Positions 25,015 through 36,170 of a stretch of 64,000 nucleotides of DNA are shown here, piece by piece. This stretch comes from Anthonomus grandis grandis (Eukaryota > Arthropoda > Insecta > Coleoptera > Curculionidae). The DNA lies in assembly GCF_022605725.1 (NCBI RefSeq), contig NC_065548.1:41037131-41101130 (forward strand), written 5' to 3'. Made by a program: the position numbers and the translations under genes. The notes under the pieces were generated by a model, which saw only the letters and a list, made by a program, of their open reading frames with translations, did no database searches and was not told the origin of the DNA. Every line of letters begins with the position of its first letter. Position 1 is the stretch's first letter.

Positions 25015-26109
25015 ATGGTTTACACACTAGCCGAAAGAGTGAAAATTATTCTAATTTATGGTGCCCAAAATCAATGTGCTCGGCAAACTGCCGTCACGTT
25101 TAACGCCAGACATCCAGAGAAGATAACTTCGCATAGGTATGTTTTGGACCTCGCTACTAAGTTTACTGAAACTGGATCTGTTGTAAATAAAAAACGTGAT
25201 CATCGGCGAATTTTGGATGAAGCCGCTTAAGTTGAAGTTTTGGGTCATTTTGCAATAAATCTTAATACTTCATTACGCAAAACTGTTGCTGCCACTGGTA
25301 TTTCAATAGGCTCAGGTCACACAGTTACCAAACTTCATAAATTTCATCCATTCAAAATGAAAATATTGCAAGAGTTAACCGAAGATGATTTCGATAGGCG
25401 AGTTGAGTTTTGTGAAAAAATTACGGAAGCGATTAATGATAATAATATTCATGTAAAGAATATCTGCTTCAGCGATAAATGCACATTTTATCTAAATGTA
25501 TTTGGTAATAAGCATAACTGTAAATATTGGAGCAATGAAAATCCTTATGCATTTGTAGAAAGGCATACCTAGTACCCTCAAAAAATTAATGTATGGGCAG
25601 GCATTTTAAGAAATAAAGTGATTGGGCCATTATTTATTAACGGAAATTTAAATGGAGACATTTATTTGGATATTTATTTGGAAAATACCATCAATCCGCT
25701 TATTACTGAATCCATTGAAAATTAAATCGATGATGATGGAAACCCTATACTTAATGAGGCTGAAATTGTATATTTCCAGCAAGACGGCGCTCCTTCTCAC
25801 TATGTACTTCCCGTTCGGCAATAGCTAGACGACGAGTTACCAGATAAATGGATAGGGCGAAGGTGGCCTATAGAATGGCCTGCTAGATCTCCTGATATAA
25901 TGCCGTTAGACTTTTTTCTATGGTGTCATTTGAAATCTATTGTGTTTACTCCCCAACCTGAAAGTTTGGATAAACTTCGTCAACGCATCATCGACCGCTA
26001 CCATGATATCCCACAACATGTTTTTTAAAATGCCCGTCAGGAATTTGAACATCGCCTATTTCATTGTTTGGCCAAAAACGGGCAACATTTTGAACACTTA
26101 TTGAAGTAA
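25015..26109 (+). pseudogene. DD41D mariner-like transposase with in-frame stops, copy B
   Basis: One continuous frame from MVYTLAERVKIILIYGA to HFEHLLK and TAA at 26107-26109, about 365 codons, with no frameshift but five internal stops (at 25228, 25570 and three further on). Domains in order: N-terminal helix-turn-helix (residues 1-110), first catalytic box CFSDKCTFYLN near 25470, QKINVWAGIL, second box QQDGAPSHY, then WIGRRWPIEWPARSPDIMPLDFF. I count 41 residues between the second and third Asp, hence DD41D. All three catalytic Asp codons are kept. A 12-base tandem duplication adds four residues (DIYL repeated). Confidence 0.85.
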
Positions 26110-26214
26110 AAACTGATATTTTTATGTTTTTGTTTTCTATCTGAACAAATTAAGATAAACAAAGATTTTTTTAATTTTCTCGAAAACGAATTGACTGATT
26201 TAAAAATATTAAAC

Positions 26215-28834
26215 TGTTATACTTTTTTTTTTTAAATGAAATGCAATGGTGAACCTATGAATGCCAAGTTAATCAAAAGAAAAGAAGTACTAAAAATAAT
26301 GAAAGGTTTATGGCCTTAAGAGGGACTCCAAAAGTTGTTGATGCCCGGAGGAACTTAACCCCTCTTACCTCAAACGCCCAGAGAAGGAATCCTTCACAAT
26401 GCTGCTAGCTCAAGCCAATGTGGGTTCTAGCTTCTTTCTCAACCAAATGAACCAAAATTTCTTAGGTAGTAACTACCCAAGAGTTACCCAAGTAAATGTC
26501 AAAATCAGTATGGCGCCACCAAGTTTTAGATTTTATATAATACTAATGGAGGCCCAATATTTATCAAAATTTATTTAGGCAAGTTCAAAACGAAACTTGG
26601 AGAACAAAATCAAAGTCAAGTCGGTATACACTATTGTTTCCAAATTACCTATGATATTCTAACCTACTCAAGTGAAAAACAAAATAACAACAGAAAATAA
26701 TAATTTATTTAAGTCTTGATTATCACAGAGAATTATGTTAGGTTAATTTATTTATCTTTAAGAGGAATAATTATTTAAGTTGGTAATAGGAACCACAACA
26801 TTTAAGTTTCTAATTACAAGAAAAACAAAGTTGTCAACAGAAAACGTGCCATAAAATTAAATTTTCCAGAATGGTGCACTGTCATTCGTGACCATGCTTA
26901 TAAGAAATATATCTATAAGAAATATACTAAAAAAAATACATAATCAAAAATGTGGTTGTCAAAATAAAATAAATTATGTTACACCCAAACCGTTTGGGGA
27001 ACGAAGCTTCAATTCGAATTAAACTAACAATTGACATGGCCCGGTATATCCCGCCACGGACATTGACCTAAGCAAAAAAAAAATGACAACCCTAACTGTT
27101 GAAGCTTCCCCAATCAAAATTACCCTTTTATTAGTTTACTCTAATATTTACTAGCTAATCTGAGAAAATTTGACATCTTAGGACTAATCTGAAAATAAAT
27201 AATATAACCCAAGTATATACTCGTAGTACTACGAAGCCGGCTGCGTCTTGCCTCACAGGAGTCACTTGTCACATATATATGTACTCTTATCAGTAATATT
27301 CAATAATAAAATAGCATCGATTAAATAATGTCAATAAAATTTTAAATAAACTTTTGAGACAAAGTACAGTCGAACCTGGTGGGTCTTTGGATTATCAAAA
27401 TAATATAAATATATCCAGCCTTTGAATGAGAAAAATAATTACATCCCCTAACCACCACAATTCGGCTTCACCCCGCTCAGATTGTAAAGTCATATATGTA
27501 TGTATCTCAACTCAAAAGATAAAAGTTATGATAATAAAAATAGAATAACTGAATAAAAAAAAAATGTTATGTTGTGTCACTTAGCTCCACACATAGCAGA
27601 CTACTTCAGATTCGAGATTCTCCCAGTTATCCAATTCTCAGTCAAAGAAAAACTGCAGGCTTCCAAGCTTCACCTCTTCCACTTCACAATACGCCAAGCT
27701 CTGGTAGTGGTCTAGGTTAGACGTTAGTTCACAGTTGTTTAAAATCTCCTCTAGATTAGAGCCAGTTGAGTAAATAACCCCAAAATAAAAGTACCATGTG
27801 GCATGAAGAAATCAGGTCCGTACAAAAAAAATCCGTCCAAAATCCATGTTATGTAGCTTTGTTACTTAAATTGTCCCCTGCCAATGACAATCAGGACCGC
27901 CATTTTGCCGATGTTCGAGGGCACGTGAAAAATTATTAGGTTTTAAATCGCCATAAAGGCCAGTAAATTCAACAAAAAACAAATTATAGCATTACGCCCA
28001 AAAAGATGATTTACTATCACCACATTTAGTCAATTATATCCCCATATGGGTAAAATTCACACGAATTTCAAAAAGAACTAAAGCACTTTTCACTTCATGA
28101 TGGCGGTCTGGAAAAAGGAAGGACCGCAGAGGTCAAACCCGTATTTAAGCAATCACGCACAAAATGTATTGCCAATCGAAAATAACTTAACTTTTTTTTA
28201 TAAGTACCATAAAACCTTTTATAAAAAAATAAATAACTAAATTTGTGGCCCAAGGAAGTTGGCAATGAAAATATGTATCACTATGACACTCGATTTTCCC
28301 TAGACTAGTAACTTCTTGCTATCTTCCAAGAAAACTAATATTTACATAAGATAAAAAGAGACAAAAATTAGATAGGTCAGTCCGAGTAAAATCAAACAGC
28401 ATATCTGGTATGGTCAAGCCAAAATCAGATATTGTACTATGAACAGTACAACATACACAATAATTGTACATGCCCAATTAATTATTATTCGTTATAAAAT
28501 AATTAAATAAAGTATGGAATAATCAATATGGGATATAATTTAAATTCTAAAATATTTCTTTAGTCCAGAACCGGGTTTTATAAGAGTATAAATAAAATTT
28601 CATTAACAACCAGTACAATATGAAGCTGAAATGTACAAGACTAAATGAGTCAAAAAAAAGAAAACTGCAATTTGAAATGGCTAGAGAACAGAACTATGGG
28701 TTACTTGGGAGGCTATTACAGAGAAGGCATTACTAGTACCAATCATTAATATTTGTAAAATATCTATTTTAAAAATATAACTGTAATCAGTGCTTTTAAT
28801 AAAGAGTATAAAATACAAATTTTAACCTGTAACA
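26215..28834. mobile_element. 2.6-kb non-coding insertion, likely solo LTR or non-autonomous LTR element
   Basis: The boundaries are set by comparing the two terminal repeats of mariner copy B, which are collinear except for this block. It begins TGTTATAC and ends CTGTAACA, so it has TG...CA ends with a short imperfect inverted repeat, and it is flanked by AAAC on both sides (26211-26214 and 28835-28838), a 4-bp target duplication as in Gypsy-type integration. No protein of any length was recognised on either strand. A single very long LTR fits best; a large non-coding LTR element is possible, but I did not find internal LTR copies. Confidence 0.65.
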
Positions 28835-29070
28835 AAACGTCAAAATAAAAGACTTCGAAAGACCTTTTAAATAAGCTATTACTCGATACCCCTTGCCATT
28901 TCAAATTTTTAAGGGGATGGCCCTGGGGTGCAGAGAGTGAAAGGGGGTAAAGTAATTTTAGGTTAAAAATTTGTCCCCCTTGACAAACCTTTTGACGTAT
29001 TTCGGCGTTTTTTTTAAACAGTGGTTTTCGATAAATCCGTGGTGGGAAGTTTTCAGATGAACACCCTGTA

Positions 29071-29545
29071 TATAGGACTATCATAAATAATTGATTTCAA
29101 ATATCCCCAAATACAAAAGTCCATGACGTTTGTCTGGACTACGCGCAAGCCAAAGCAAAGGTCCTCCACAGCCAATCCAATGTTCGGGATATTGTTCGTC
29201 AAGGTAATTGCGTACCTGTCGAGAAAAATGCGCTGGCGTTTTATCTGGCATAAAATACATGTTCTGCCTAACATTTAATGGTATATTTTCTAGAAGATCT
29301 CCAAGTTTATTTCCTAAGAAATTTAAGTAGGAGTCGCCGTTTAAATAAGGTAGTAGTTCATGGAAGCCTATTATATAGTTTCCAATAATACCATACCAAA
29401 TGGCAACTTTAAATTCATGCTAGAAATGACGACTGACAACTGAATAGGGGTCGTAATCGAGAATAACTTAATTCGTCCCTTTTTTTACCTAGCCGATTTA
29501 TTGGTATGATTAACCATAATGTTGCTAATAAAAAATTTACTCATT
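29071..29545 (-). pseudogene. older mariner-like transposase, central part (right of nested element)
   Basis: Minus strand, reading down from 29545: FISNIMVNHTNKS, then DPYSVVSRHF, VAIWYGIIGNYIIGF, LNGDSYLNFLGNKL, NVRQNMYFMPDKTPAHFSRQ (second catalytic box), then YLDEQYPEHWIGCGGP and ARSPD. This is a different mariner family from copy B, with a PAHFSRQVRNYLD box. It is cut by the left TA of copy B and continues at 24359 and below. Frameshift near the SPD box; N-terminal domain not found. Confidence 0.7.
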
Positions 29546-30090
29546 TTATTAAATTATAAAATATGATATATACCAGAAGCCGCACTTGCATATTTTTCTA
29601 TTTCGAAAGGATACTTAAATTAAGTAATCCAAAATAAATAGATAGGCTCGCTTGGACCTCAGTCCTTTAGGTTCCCTGATAGAAGATACATTTGTAGATG
29701 CATTGCGCTATGGCGTTACTTTAAGCGTTTTAAATTTAAGCCAAATATCTTGAAAATTGCAGTGCCAAAAACTAAAAAAAAAATTTTAATAATTTTAACA
29801 CTTTGTAGAGTTTGGGCATATAGTTTTGATACTGGTATATCCCAACTTCTATGAAGGTGTCAGAATTATTTATTTATTTTCTATACCAATTTAATGGGTT
29901 GGGTTGGGTCATAAATAATAAGCCACAGGTTTATTATTGCAAGAAATTGTATTATTTTATATTTTGCTTATGTCTACTATGCTATGTACATTATTACTTA
30001 CGCACTAACAGGTACATATTTCTCAACACTAAATAAACCAAATATCCAAATATAAATCAGTATATTCTATTTATCACAATTAAGCGAGGA
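29546..30090. other. end of intron 2, no coding feature
   Basis: AT-rich sequence. A 61-codon open stretch at 29851 has no motif. Confidence 0.4.
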
Positions 30091-30152
30091 GCTTTGATGT
30101 TATTGTTTGCCTGAAGAAGGCCTAATATAGGCCGAAACGTTGGCAATCAAAG
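30091..30152 (+). ncRNA. hammerhead-ribozyme-like motif
   Basis: CTGAAGA (30111-30117) fits the CUGANGA core; a stem of GGCCTA-ATA-TAGGCC (30119-30133) follows, then GAAAC (30134-30138) and GT. Outside the core, ttgc/gcaa and cttga-type arms (ctttga / tcaaag, 30092-30097 and 30147-30152) can pair as stem I with an internal loop. That is the layout of minimal type I hammerheads reported in Penelope-like elements. Two deviations weaken it: one extra A between CUGANGA and stem II, and an imperfect base pair next to the cleavage site. It may be a decayed or a merely similar motif. Confidence 0.4.
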
Positions 30153-30274
30153 AAAAAATTTGAAAAGCTTGAATTTTTTTTGACGATTTATCCAACTTAG
30201 CCCTTAAAACTTAAAAAAAGTGGACTGGGTCACTAAAACAACACACAATATTTATATATTTTTTTTTTCTTTAG

Positions 30275-30503
30275 ATACAAAAGCCAGAAGCACTTATACA
30301 ATATCCAATAGAGATTCATCCTAAAGGTCTAGTTACGTCAACACTAGGCTTAAAATTCCATCTGAGTAATCGGCATTTTTTGGGAGGTTCTATGAGAGTG
30401 AAATGCGTAGCTTCAATTCTCCCTACTCTATTTGGCGATGAAAGAGAATCAGATGTTCAGAGCTTACCCATTATGAGAGATATGAGAGAGGCCTTGTTAT
30501 TAG
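30275..30503 (+). CDS. beaten path (beat) family protein, internal exon, rest of Ig domain 2
   Basis: The exon follows a polypyrimidine tract and ttag acceptor and ends in phase 1 before gtaagt. Its 76 codons include STLGLKFHLSNRHF and GGSMRVKCVASILP, matching the E-F strands and closing cysteine (VKCVAS) of the second Ig domain in the Beat family, then a polar stretch ending MREALLLG. It is separated from the previous exon by a 19.7-kb intron packed with LINEs and mariners. Reading frame and both splice sites are intact. Confidence 0.88.
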
Positions 30504-32639
30504 GTAAGTAAGTCCTTGAAAACCTTATCAATTTGGACAAAAACATTTTTTTATGAGAATTATTAAAGTTATATTATTGCGTAAATAATTTATTTGTGAA
30601 TTGGTTTACAATAAATCTATTAAGAACTATTTCCATAACCCAATTTAAGGTACTGCTACAATTCTCTTTTTTATCACATTTTTGATAAAGTTTTTAGTCA
30701 AATTATTTACCAAATGTATTGGAAGTGTGCAAACAAACATATCATGTTAGGAGCTTTACTTTTCTATTATATTTTTATTCCTTAGTGCAGAATTTTATTA
30801 ATATCCATTTTTATTATTAATATCCTCTTAATAAAATTTCGTAATAATTATATATTAAAATACATTTTAATTCTGTAAGTTCACAAAATAGAAAACACAA
30901 CAATCGCTTTCATTTAAGTTATGCACACGCAAGGTATATAATTATTATAAGAATATTATCTGGACATACTTAATATCTAGATAAACAAATCTAATTAAAT
31001 AAAATACCTAATAAAAAAAGTTTTTAGTCGTTGTGACTTGAGTCGTTATCTTTTTTTCTTAAATCCCATAATTAACAGCAATAATGCTTTTTTCTGAACA
31101 TTAGTAAAAATTAACAAAATATTAGTTAACATCATTTGAATTGGTAAAACGTTGCTGAAAGTTAATGAAGTACATAAAAAAAACGTTTTGAATATTGCTA
31201 AATTGCTTTGTTGTAGCATATCATCGTTTGAGTTTCACAATAGTATTATAAAATAACAGAAAGAAAGAACGTGGTCAGAATCGAATTTTTTGAAAGGGCT
31301 GCCAGAAAGGATTTCAATTAAGCATCTGAAAATTTCTGACCTCATAGGGATTGCGTATATGTAATAGTCACTGCTTAAAGGTTACCTACGTATAAGTAGG
31401 CTGTCAACTATAATAGTTCTAGGGACGATATATGAAAAAGAATAAATATTAACTTTTTTAACTTAAATAGAGAAAAAATTGATATGTAATGATTAAATGA
31501 CTCAATAATATCCGATAATATTACTGGCCTGGAGGATATATTTTGCGCATCCTATGAGCAAAAGAAATATGAGAAAATGTACGTATTATCTAAGTTCCTA
31601 CTAGTAGCAGTAATGCTCAAGAAAAAGCAATTTATATTTTACATGATGTATTTTATTTAGCCACTAGTAAAACCGAACAAAATCAATTTTGAATTTGCGA
31701 TCTTTGTATGTACATTATATATGTAACCTAAAATCCGATGGTGGCACCTAATACAATTATTTAATTAAGCGTATAAGTTATATACAAAGTTAACTAGCAA
31801 CTGAGAAAATATTATCTTGTACTTATATTAAGATTCTTGCTCATCTCGACAATACGTTAATATATTTTTTAATAATACCATTTTTAAATAATACTAAAAA
31901 AATAAAAATTATATTATTTCTGTAGCAACGACATAACGGATATGACAAGATGTATTGCCGTAAAACATTATATTAATATATCATAATTAGCGCAAATATT
32001 CTGTAAAACTTTGCATAAAGCAAAGCAAAAATTAATTTGCTACATTATAAGATAGTACAGAGATAAATTACTCAGGAAATCTTTTACAAAATAGAAGCAC
32101 CAACTTTTTATATAAGTCGAAAATAGTCGTATCGTAAAATCATTGGTGACCTTTAAGTACGAAGGCACCATATGATTGACCAATGAATGACCAATTTAGT
32201 TTTTGTGTGCCTAAATGCTTATGTATTAAAATGCAGTAGAAATTCATAGTCAAAGTCTAAAATTAAAGAGATAACGATAATGCTACACCCGTTTTACATT
32301 TGCATTTATCGTCAAGAGGAGAACTGTAACTTTAATTAGGGGTTCAACTCTATTTAGTAGAGGGTGGAAGGAACGCCGCATATTAAATAGGTTTACCATA
32401 TATTTTGAAGACTTTATGTGGAATTTAGCAGCATATGTATAGGTAAACAAAAATTCTAGTGGCAGGTATAACTATGTATCAGTAATAAGAATGTTTAAAA
32501 TCATTTTCAGCCTTTATTATTTAGCCAGATCATTATCGGGATACCAATGTTATGATAAAATTTTCAAAGCGAAAACAACAGCTTAAGTAATTATAACATT
32601 TTTTCCTTTCTGGATCTCGTCTAGCTTTTACTCTCGAGG
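30504..32639. other. intron 3, first part, no feature seen
   Basis: AT-rich sequence after the exon ending at 30503, with no recognisable content. Confidence 0.4.
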
Positions 32640-33240
32640 GCATTTTGTGTTGTCTCTTCACCCAGGTTCATATTTTGCTGCCGGGTAATACTTTTTAGTA
32701 TCCGCAATACAGGCTTTGACTACTCTTCTAATAGGTTCATCCGCTTTTTAATTTCCTGGAATAATATTGTGTCCCCATACCCACACAAAGCTTACATTAT
32801 TACAGTTTTTCAGCTTTTTTTAGTTTGACTAGGTAGTTTAATACCAGCTTTAAGGTAACTTTGGGGATGTGAAATATTTTTTGGGGCAGCCAGGATATCA
32901 TATATTAAGATCTGATTGGTATTGTAGGTTTTTCTAAGAATAAAATCTTGGAATCGTTTGCCTTTTATTCAAAAATTGCAGCTTCCGCACCCTGGTAGGC
33001 TTTTCATTCGTGTACCAAATCAGATCCTCACAAATAAGGTGGTTGCTGTTATTTCATTCTTCTGTGCTTAGATACGCAACTTGAAATGGAGGGGTATCTA
33101 TGGCATCCATCTGGGAATTATGCATTGATTTAATCCTATCTCTTCGTCAATTAATTTCCAAAAGACGAAATCAGTTTGATTTGTATGTACCTTAGGGACT
33201 GATAGCTTATCAGTTAAAGATTGTCATAACAGCGATGAAT
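32640..33240 (-). pseudogene. LINE RNase H-region fragment
   Basis: The minus strand reads FVWVWGHNIIPGN*KADEPI near 32740-32800, which resembles the WVPGHxGIxGNExADELA box of the C-terminal RNase H domain in R1/Jockey-type LINEs, followed by KACIADTKKY. Upstream pieces are in several frames and less clear. Slightly GC-richer than the surrounding intron. Confidence 0.45.
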
Positions 33241-33879
33241 GCCTGCTGTACTTACCTTAAAGGTATATACTTACCATTGCTGTCTGTTTTTGTGCTTACT
33301 CCAAAAATTACCTTATTCAGATGTTCTTTGTACTTTAAAAGCGCGTTTTGCCACATATAGGTGTGGGCTAGGTATTGAGATTTTTCTAGATTCTTAAGAT
33401 TTTAAATCTTCAGAAGCTTCTATAGATAATAAAAAAGGAATTTTGAAAAAAAGAATGTAATTAATTGAAGAAATTAAGTATCTTGATATATGACATTGAT
33501 GTAGTGTAATTATAAGTACTTCTTCTTATAACGTTTATAGGTTTATTACTTTATCATTCAATTCAATCATTCTCATCCTTTGACTTCATCGTAATAATAG
33601 GTTAATAGGATAGATCATTAAATAATTTTGAAAGGAAATTTGCTACTTTCAGTTTTGTTTAATTATTATTTTTATTAAGTCTTTAATTTCTCAATTTAAC
33701 TCCATTTTTTTGTGTTCTTATACGGTTTTATAGCTAATACGATAAAGTCTCTTTACATAATGTACCTAGCCTAAGTAACTGCTTAGTCCATATATGTACA
33801 TATAACCTGCCGTATTTCATTTATTGTACATTTACTTAAGATAATTAAAATATATAACTAAAAAATACATGTTTTTCAG
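33241..33879. other. end of intron 3, no feature seen
   Basis: AT-rich; ends with the gtttttcag acceptor of the last exon. Confidence 0.4.
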
Positions 33880-33974
33880 TACGGAGTTCATCTTCACATC
33901 ATACGGATCCCATGGTGTATATATTACTATTAGGTATAATTTTTTCTTCTGTTTTTTCAACATATATGAAGTAA
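33880..33974 (+). CDS. beaten path (beat) family protein, last coding exon with hydrophobic C-terminal tail
   Basis: After a gtttttcag acceptor the first two bases complete the codon split at 30503 (giving Val), then the frame reads RSSSSHHTDPMVYILLLG followed by IIFSSVFSTYMK and TAA at 33972-33974. The small polar SSSSHHTD stretch followed by about 17 hydrophobic residues at the very C-terminus looks like a GPI-anchor signal or a short membrane anchor; which of the two cannot be told from sequence alone. Phase match, acceptor and position just before polyadenylation signals support this as the final exon. An exon this short would be missed by ORF length filters. Confidence 0.72.
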
Positions 33975-35967
33975 ATTCTTAAAAAAATAGAAGAAATAAA
34001 AATTATTAAATTATTATTTTTCATTTGTTAGACAATCTAGAAAAAAATTTGGTCATGTATAATAAAAAAAAGTAAAGATTTCAGTAATTGTGATAAGTAA
34101 ATAAGAAAAGCGAGTGCTGTAAAAACTTATTATATATATTTGATCAACAAAAAATATATTATGGCTAAATGTCCCGGCTGACATAGAGATAATATTATTA
34201 TTATATTTATTTTTTTTTGTTTTACATGTATATTTAAAATATTACATAGAAATGTAAAATTTAATGTATATAAATCTGTGTAAAATAAAATACTGATAAA
34301 GTAAATTTAAATGTATAAAACTTTTTTTGCTAATCCTTAAGTCACCTAAATTAGTATCATCAGTAGTTTAATTTTTAGTTTTTATACTTTTTTTAGAATT
34401 GTACTAAAAATGTATTTAAATATATTAGAAATTATATATTTCTTTGAAATTTAAGTACCGGAATTTCGGAAATAATAGAAAATACTTAAATAGGCAAAGA
34501 GTTACAGTTTTGCAAGTTCTACTGAAAAAAGAGGTTATATTACTTTTTATTTAGCTTCTACAAAATTTACCAGTCCTTAATTTATCACCATCCTTATCAA
34601 TGCAAAAGGTAACTTTTCTTCTACAACCATTAATTTGTAGATTTCTTTCAAAGCTTTGTAATGGTAGTAAAGCCCTTATATGAAAAAGTTTTAAAAAGCT
34701 ATTTTATTAAAAGTTTTAACACTAGTATAGATTAAAATAACTATATATACAGCGTGTTTTATTGGTAAAAAGACATAGTCTTAACACAAATCAAAGTTAT
34801 ACAGAAGCTGTCAACCAAAAGTCAGAGTGATTTATCAAACCCGTTTTACGTAATTCATTACAAGCATTATCTATTTTATGGAAAAGTTGATCCTGACTTT
34901 TAAGATCTGCGCTATAAACTGAATTTTAGATGTCCATAAAGTCGATAGGAATAAAATCAGATCATCGAGAAGGCCATTAACTAGAACCATATTATCCGAT
35001 AATTTTAACATACATTTTTAGAAAATGACATTTCATAATTAATTAAAATAAAAAAAAATATATATATAGTTATAAGGGCGCTGGATCCATAATTTTTTTG
35101 GAATCTTTTGTATAACTGCTATTTGCGTTTAAAATATGTCTCTTTTCCAATAAAACACCCAGTATACAAAAAATATATTCGAATCCTAAATTTGGTGTTG
35201 TTTCCAAAATCCGTGTACTCAACACCAAAAGAAATATACTATTTTTTAAGTTACTATTTTCTAATAAACTTTCTTCTAAACTGGACAGCTACAGATTTAA
35301 ATTATTATGCTTGTCAAACATTAGAAAGTAGGTTGATAATATTGAATAATATGTTAAAAAAAATATTGCTTTAAAGATATAATCAATTAATTTTTCAGGA
35401 ATAATTTTAAAAAACTTGTTTAAGTTTTCTTTGCATTTTAGATAATAATTTTATGCTTCTCTAAGAATGATTTTGAATTAACTGAAAGCATTAAAAAATT
35501 TTTTTACATATTATTAAATAGATAGTGATGCATTAATATATAGTATATATTATGTATGTGTATCATGTCAAATGCTTTATTTGTATAAAGATATTAAATA
35601 ATAAATACAAATTTTCATGAAGTGTTAGTTGTTTGATTAAATTGCCATATATAATAAGAAAAACTATTTCAAATTATTTTTATTCAACTTATTATTATTT
35701 ACGCTAACAATAAGGATTATTCTCTTATCCATATCAGTTCCTAATTTAAAATTAATATATTTCACAATAAGAAGTTTTTTATACTTTTATATTTAAATTG
35801 CCTATGCAAATACAGAGAGTCAATTTAAAAACGTAACTAAAAATTTTATTATATTATTTTCCTTAATATTTTAGCATCTTTAAAAAAATTGAAATAAAAA
35901 ATTGTTATCTAAATATATTTTTTGGATATTTAATATAATTTCAATTAAAATATATGAATCCGTTAGA
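33975..35967. other. 3' UTR and intergenic spacer
   Basis: Extremely AT-rich. An 88-codon open stretch at 35108-35374 is rich in Leu, Tyr and Ile as expected from base composition and has no motif. Confidence 0.4.
33995..34000 (+). promoter_or_regulatory. candidate polyadenylation signal of the beat-family gene
   Basis: AATAAA lies 21 bases after the stop codon at 33974. It is the first canonical signal in the 3' UTR. The region is so A-rich that other AATAAA copies further on could equally be used. Confidence 0.4.
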
Positions 35968-35972
35968 GGTGC

Positions 35973-36153
35973 TGTTTAAAATATAATTGTGTAACAGTAG
36001 CAACAGGGCCGACTGTCCGATGACGGTGTCGAGGGAGGCGCTGGTGTTGTAGTTGAGATGCCGGTAAGAGAGGTGTCAAGAAACAAAATATATAATTATT
36101 ACTAAGAGATCTGTTTTAATTACAAGAGAAATAAAATATGTTATATAAAAACA
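35973..36153 (+). repeat. 5' LTR of BEL/Pao element
   Basis: 181 bases, TG...CA ends, direct copy at 38575-38771. Differences are numerous, with indels, so the insertion is old. Confidence 0.82.
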
Positions 36154-36170
36154 TGGTCCTTCGAGCCGCA
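36154..36170 (+). other. primer-binding-like site of BEL/Pao element
   Basis: tggtccttcgagccgca starts directly after the 5' LTR. The TGG start fits pairing with a tRNA 3' CCA end, and this type of sequence is known at this place in BEL/Pao elements. Confidence 0.65.

Larger units (their letters stand above)
24362..29068 (+). mobile_element. mariner-like (DD41D group) transposon, copy B, carrying an LTR-like insertion
   Basis: The tips read cagggtgt...cttcccaccacgg and its reverse complement, flanked by TA (24360-24361 and 29069-29070). The terminal inverted repeats are about 370 bases long (24362-24731 on the left). On the right the repeat is split in two: the inner part at 26083-26214 and the outer part at 28835-29068, because another element (26215-28834) inserted into it. 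Without that insertion the element is about 2.1 kb. The transposase stop codon lies inside the right terminal repeat. Confidence 0.85.

Noticed and set aside
35108..35374. 88-codon open stretch on the plus strand
   Set aside because: Composition dominated by Leu, Tyr, Ile and Lys as expected in AT-rich DNA; no motif.
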